NCBI GenBank assembly: GCA_037137575.1
Contig: JBAXKB010000049.1
Span: 1 to 7,930 of the forward strand
Length of the DNA: 7,930 nucleotides
Direction of reading: 5' to 3'
Origin: UBA5976 sp037137575
Lineage (GTDB): Bacteria; Actinomycetota; Actinomycetes; S36-B12; UBA5976
Shown: positions 6,330 to 7,930 of the stretch, one piece after another
How positions within the stretch are numbered: position 1 is the stretch's first letter
Layout: each line of letters begins with the position of its first letter
Program-made: the position numbers and the translations under genes
The notes under the pieces: generated by a model
Told to the model about the DNA's origin: nothing
The model's input: the letters and a program-made list of their open reading frames with translations, nothing else
The model's database searches: none

Positions 6330-6695
6330 TTAGTGGATTTGGGTGGATTGATCTACGTGACGGTGGCACATTTTTTGACCGTTTGGACCTATTTCAGCAT
6401 ATTGGCATTCAAGGCCGAATTTTTCAAATGCACTATCGCCAAAGTGTGTTCGATAAGCAAGTGCTAGAAGAACTCGAAGATTGCGATCCGAACCGACTTC
6501 AAGAGTGAACGCCTTAGCTGAGCGGCTTATTGTGTTTTCAATAATTTTCTCAGTGTGATGGGTTATTTCGGCAATCGATGCATTCGTATAGCCTTCACAC
6601 ATCAGACTTAGTACCCGGTGCTCGAATGGAGTTAGATCGCGAATGAGCAATGGAGTTCTCATAAGTACTCTGCCTCTCTCATTTTGTGCACTCAT
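6330..6695 (-). CDS. Small LuxR/GerE-type HTH regulator with a Cys/His-containing tail
   Basis: This is a probable DNA-binding protein of 121 residues. Residues 21-81 fit the LuxR/GerE four-helix HTH: LTPFEHRVLSLM (21-32), the turn EGYTNASIAEI (34-44), and a recognition helix around TEKIIENTISRSAKAF (48-63). The NLRVLLALAY ending (72-81) is typical of actinobacterial response-regulator outputs. No receiver domain is present. The tail has Cys97, Cys110, His111, His113 and His121, and the HTH has Cys33. Metal, heme or redox sensing is possible but unproven. The start is uncertain. ATG 6695 has no Shine-Dalgarno but lies just behind TACAAT (6706-6711), which would give a leaderless transcript. 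ATG 6662 has GAGAGAGG upstream and would give 110 residues. It lies 125 nt upstream of cydA on the same strand, so it may regulate or be cotranscribed with the operon. Confidence 0.75.
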   Translation of the reverse strand: MSAQNERGRVLMRTPLLIRDLTPFEHRVLSLMCEGYTNASIAEITHHTEKIIENTISRSAKAFTLEVGSDRNLRVLLALAYRTHFGDSAFEKFGLECQYAEIGPNGQKMCHRHVDQSTQIH

Positions 6696-6699
6696 GCTT

Positions 6700-6715
6700 A
6701 ATCTAATTGTAGATT
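6700..6715 (-). promoter_or_regulatory. Promoter/operator of the LuxR-like gene
   Basis: On the minus strand TACAAT (6706-6711) is a good -10 box ending 10 bases before the ATG at 6695, with a moderate TGTTCA (6729-6734) 17 bases further upstream. The box lies within a perfect inverted repeat, AATCTA-ATTG-TAGATT (6700-6715), a plausible operator and possibly autoregulatory. Use of this promoter would give a leaderless or nearly leaderless mRNA. Confidence 0.4.
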
Positions 6716-6791
6716 CGGCTCGAGCTTATGAACAGATAACAGTGTCCAATTATTAAGAAACTAAACAAATAGCCTTTTGAAACTGGGAAAA

Positions 6792-6860
6792 ATGACTAAA
6801 CCGTGGGCGGCTACGTGCATACAGTGCAAGTTCGTCAATCAACATCCACACATGATGTAG
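6792..6860 (+). CDS. Possible 22-residue microprotein or leader peptide with CxxC and HxH
   Basis: An ATG at 6792, preceded by TGGGA about four bases upstream, opens a 22-codon frame ending in TAG (6858-6860). Residues 9-12 are CIQC and residues 18-20 are HPH, so the peptide carries a CxxC...HxH pattern that could bind a metal. The two Cys codons (TGC 6816-6818 and 6825-6827) fall in and just after the left arm of the 9-bp stem, and the right arm begins right after the stop codon. Translation would therefore change the folding of this RNA, as in a leader-peptide attenuator. It could also be the remnant of a longer gene or chance. I do not recognise a family. Confidence 0.3.
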   Translation: MTKPWAATCIQCKFVNQHPHMM

Positions 6861-6912
6861 GCACGTAGCTAGCACGCGGATTGAGCCGAGTGACATTTTG
6901 TCCGGCTTAATC
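6801..6912 (+). ncRNA. Structured RNA candidate: two strong stems, leader or small RNA
   Basis: GCTACGTGC (6810-6818) pairs perfectly with GCACGTAGC (6861-6869). A further imperfect outer pairing joins CCGTG (6801-6805) with CACGCGG (6873-6879). Inside lies ACATC/GATGT (6842-6846 and 6854-6858). Next, GATTGAGCCG (6879-6888) pairs with CGGCTTAATC (6903-6912) with one G-U, and continues after a 3-base bulge as GAC-ATTTT-GTC. The strand is not proven, since the stems also form on the minus strand. It lies about 230 nt upstream of the membrane-protein gene. No known riboswitch consensus was recognised. Confidence 0.35.
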
Positions 6913-7026
6913 AGAGGTACTTAATTAATTCGTTCAACTAATCTGTTGGGGGTGGAATAGCATCGACGTTCGAAAATCTTCAAACCTTAATTCCGAATCT
7001 TGTATGCGATATATCGTCTAAGGCAT

Positions 7027-7042
7027 TGAGTGGCGCCACTCA
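7027..7042. promoter_or_regulatory. Perfect 16-bp palindrome upstream of the membrane-protein gene
   Basis: TGAGTGGCGCCACTCA is fully self-complementary and lies 98 bases before the ATG at 7141. It looks like a dimeric repressor or activator site. A related degenerate copy occurs at 6271-6286 upstream of cydA. As RNA it would form a 6-bp stem with a GCGC loop followed by a weakly T-rich stretch, so a terminator for the upstream RNA is an alternative. Confidence 0.5.
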
Positions 7043-7140
7043 CTTATTTCATTTTCTAAAAAATAAAAACTGTCATGATGCTACTGAAAACAACATCAAA
7101 ATATCTATGTTTTGAAAATGAGTAAAGGGAAGTGACGAAA

Positions 7141-7731
7141 ATGAATAGAAAAACTTTCGATCTATTTGCAAGTGTTATCGGGCTTTTATTAGCCGTTGTC
7201 CTCATTGTTGCAGGAATCCTGTTGCAATGGGGTGGCAATTTTGCCAATGGACAAGTTAAAGATCAACTTGTTGCTCAAAAAATCACATTCCCAGAAGCGG
7301 GATCTCAGTCACTGACGTCACTTCCTGCCGCTGACCGCGCTGCGATGGAAAAGTACGCAGGTCAGACGATGACAACTGGTGATCAGGCATATACATGGGC
7401 AAATCATTACATCAAAGTCCACATGGGATACATCGCAAATGGCAAAACATACGATGAGGTGTCAGGTGATTTCATGGCAAAGAATGGGCAGCTTCAGGCA
7501 GATCCAAATAACAAGGCTTTGGCCGCAACCGTGGCAACGCTTGGCCAGCAGCGTCAATCATTGTTTATGGGTTCAACGTTGATGGGTCTTCTTGGCTTCA
7601 CCTACGCATTCGCGACAATTGCTAAGATTGCACTTATTGCAAGTTGGGCATCTTTTATCGCAGGTGCACTACTCCTGGTCCTTGTAATCGCTGGGTTCGC
7701 ACAGGTGCGAAAAGCTGAACTTCAGGTGTAG
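7141..7731 (+). CDS. Small actinobacterial membrane protein of unknown function (three TM segments)
   Basis: This is a predicted integral membrane protein of 196 residues from ATG 7141. That start is chosen because AAAGGGA (7124-7130) lies 10 bases upstream of it. An in-frame GTG at 7132 would be almost on top of the Shine-Dalgarno. Helix 1 spans about residues 7-30. A polar, probably external domain follows (31-140), with alternating charged and Gln/Asn-rich segments and a GKTYDEV motif (101-107). Two close C-terminal helices span about 141-163 and 167-187. This layout resembles actinobacterial hypothetical proteins often mislabelled as aromatic ring-opening dioxygenase LigA. There are no residues here suggesting enzymatic activity, so I make no functional claim. 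It is transcribed divergently from the LuxR-like gene and followed by a terminator. Confidence 0.8.
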   Translation: MNRKTFDLFASVIGLLLAVVLIVAGILLQWGGNFANGQVKDQLVAQKITFPEAGSQSLTSLPAADRAAMEKYAGQTMTTGDQAYTWANHYIKVHMGYIANGKTYDEVSGDFMAKNGQLQADPNNKALAATVATLGQQRQSLFMGSTLMGLLGFTYAFATIAKIALIASWASFIAGALLLVLVIAGFAQVRKAELQV

Positions 7732-7754
7732 TTTGTGAAGCGAATATTCAACAC

Positions 7755-7809
7755 CTTGTGATTTGAGAGATTCTGACCGAGTAACTCCGAGTCGCAAATC
7801 AAGTTTTTT
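7755..7809 (+). terminator. Rho-independent terminator of the membrane-protein gene
   Basis: CTTG(TG)ATTTG (7755-7765) pairs with CAAATCAAG (7795-7803), a 9-bp stem with a 2-base bulge, immediately followed by six T (7804-7809). The loop holds a smaller GAG-TAA-CTC hairpin. It starts 24 bases after the stop codon. Confidence 0.6.
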
Positions 7810-7846
7810 GCCTGACTCCCAAAGTGCTTTGATTCTACGTTTCTGC

Positions 7847-7886
7847 CCCCACCGTTAGAGAGCCTAGGAGCCCTGTAACGGTGGGG
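7847..7886. repeat. 11-bp inverted repeat overlapping the tRNA 3' end
   Basis: CCCCACCGTTA (7847-7857) and TAACGGTGGGG (7876-7886) are exact inverse complements with an 18-base loop that contains the palindrome CCTAGG. The right arm includes the last acceptor bases and discriminator of the tRNA 3' half, so the hairpin would compete with tRNA folding. There is no T-tract on either side. Confidence 0.6.
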
Positions 7887-7918
7887 CGGGTGGGGCTCGA
7901 ACCCACGACCCACGGAAT
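7882..7918 (-). tRNA. tRNA 3' half (T arm and acceptor strand), truncated or cut by the window edge
   Basis: On the minus strand there is a perfect T arm, GTGGG-TTCGAGC-CCCAC, followed by acceptor strand CCGCCCC and discriminator A, with CCG rather than an encoded CCA. Before it are a 5-base variable loop GGGTC and a 3' anticodon strand TCCGT. The bases that should be the anticodon loop and its 5' strand (7919-7930) do not fit: position 33 is not T, and CTCTT cannot pair with TCCGT. The gene is therefore a 3' half, broken at or near the anticodon. An intron there, with the 5' exon beyond the window, cannot be excluded. Amino-acid identity is unknown. Confidence 0.55.
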
Positions 7919-7920
7919 CG
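7901..7920 (-). repeat. 20-bp tRNA 3'-half repeat, right copy (att-like)
   Basis: This is identical to 166-185 and in the same orientation, and it lies within the tRNA 3' half. The two copies bracket all genes in the window, 7,735 bp apart. The identity ends at what would be the anticodon loop, a usual boundary for tRNA-targeted attachment cores. Confidence 0.5.
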
Positions 7921-7930
7921 CTCAAGAGGT

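Larger units (their letters stand above)
6696..7140. other. Intergenic region between two divergent genes
   Basis: This 445-base stretch separates the LuxR-like gene (minus strand) from the membrane-protein gene (plus strand). It holds a promoter-like inverted repeat (6700-6715), a 22-codon micro-ORF (6792-6860) inside a stem-forming segment (6810-6869), a second strong hairpin (6879-6912), a 10-bp palindrome CGATATATCG (7007-7016) and a perfect 16-bp palindrome (7027-7042). I did not recognise any known RNA family in it. Confidence 0.55.

Noticed and set aside
6222..6467. 81-codon plus-strand frame across the cydA control region and the 3' end of the regulator
   Set aside because: It is antisense to the LuxR-like gene and to the CRP-type site, with no domain. 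It is a shadow frame.
7075..7125. 16-codon upstream ORF (ATG 7075, TAA 7123-7125) ending at the Shine-Dalgarno of the membrane-protein gene
   Set aside because: There is no Shine-Dalgarno of its own and the composition is unremarkable in AT-rich sequence. The position is suggestive but not enough to call.
1..7930. CRISPR array, insertion sequence or toxin-antitoxin module
   Set aside because: I found no regularly spaced repeats, no transposase or integrase motifs, and no small paired genes.

Overview
The window carries a complete cytochrome bd oxidase operon, cydA-cydB-cydD-cydC, all on the minus strand (6204 down to 330). Just upstream on the same strand is a small LuxR/GerE-type regulator. 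A 445-base structured intergenic region separates the regulator from a divergent gene for a small three-helix membrane protein on the plus strand. The gene order (separate cydD and cydC after cydAB), the protein signatures, the regulator's actinobacterial-style HTH tail, the lack of an encoded CCA on the tRNA 3' end and a moderate-to-low GC content by eye suggest a low-GC actinobacterium. A freshwater planktonic lineage is possible. This placement is inference and has not been checked against a database.

Layout. 1-329: gene-free end holding the 5' half of a CAU-anticodon tRNA, a short hairpin, small repeats and a 20-bp copy of tRNA 3'-half sequence. 330-6204: cydC, cydD, cydB and cydA, very tightly packed (4-bp overlap, 9-nt and 14-nt gaps). 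6205-6329: the cydA control region, with a near-ideal CRP-type operator, a degenerate 16-bp palindrome, and a 9-bp inverted repeat whose one arm is the cydA Shine-Dalgarno sequence. 6330-6695: LuxR-like regulator with a Cys/His-containing tail. 6696-7140: intergenic region with a 22-codon CxxC/HxH micro-ORF, two strong potential RNA hairpins and a perfect 16-bp palindrome. 7141-7731: membrane protein. 7732-7930: a terminator, an 11-bp inverted repeat and a tRNA 3' half.

How it works together. CydA and CydB form the high-affinity quinol oxidase. CydD and CydC form the heterodimeric ABC exporter needed to assemble it. The CRP-type site fits the known cAMP/CRP-family control of cyd operons in actinobacteria. 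The LuxR-like protein is a plausible local regulator, and a shared palindrome upstream of both cydA and the membrane-protein gene could link the two units.

The most interesting unexplained features are the cydA RBS-masking inverted repeat, the palindrome shared by two promoters, the Cys/His micro-ORF inside a structured leader, a 12-bp perfect hairpin inside cydD, and tRNA fragments with an identical 20-bp repeat at both ends of the window, which may mark the cluster as an inserted or rearranged block.
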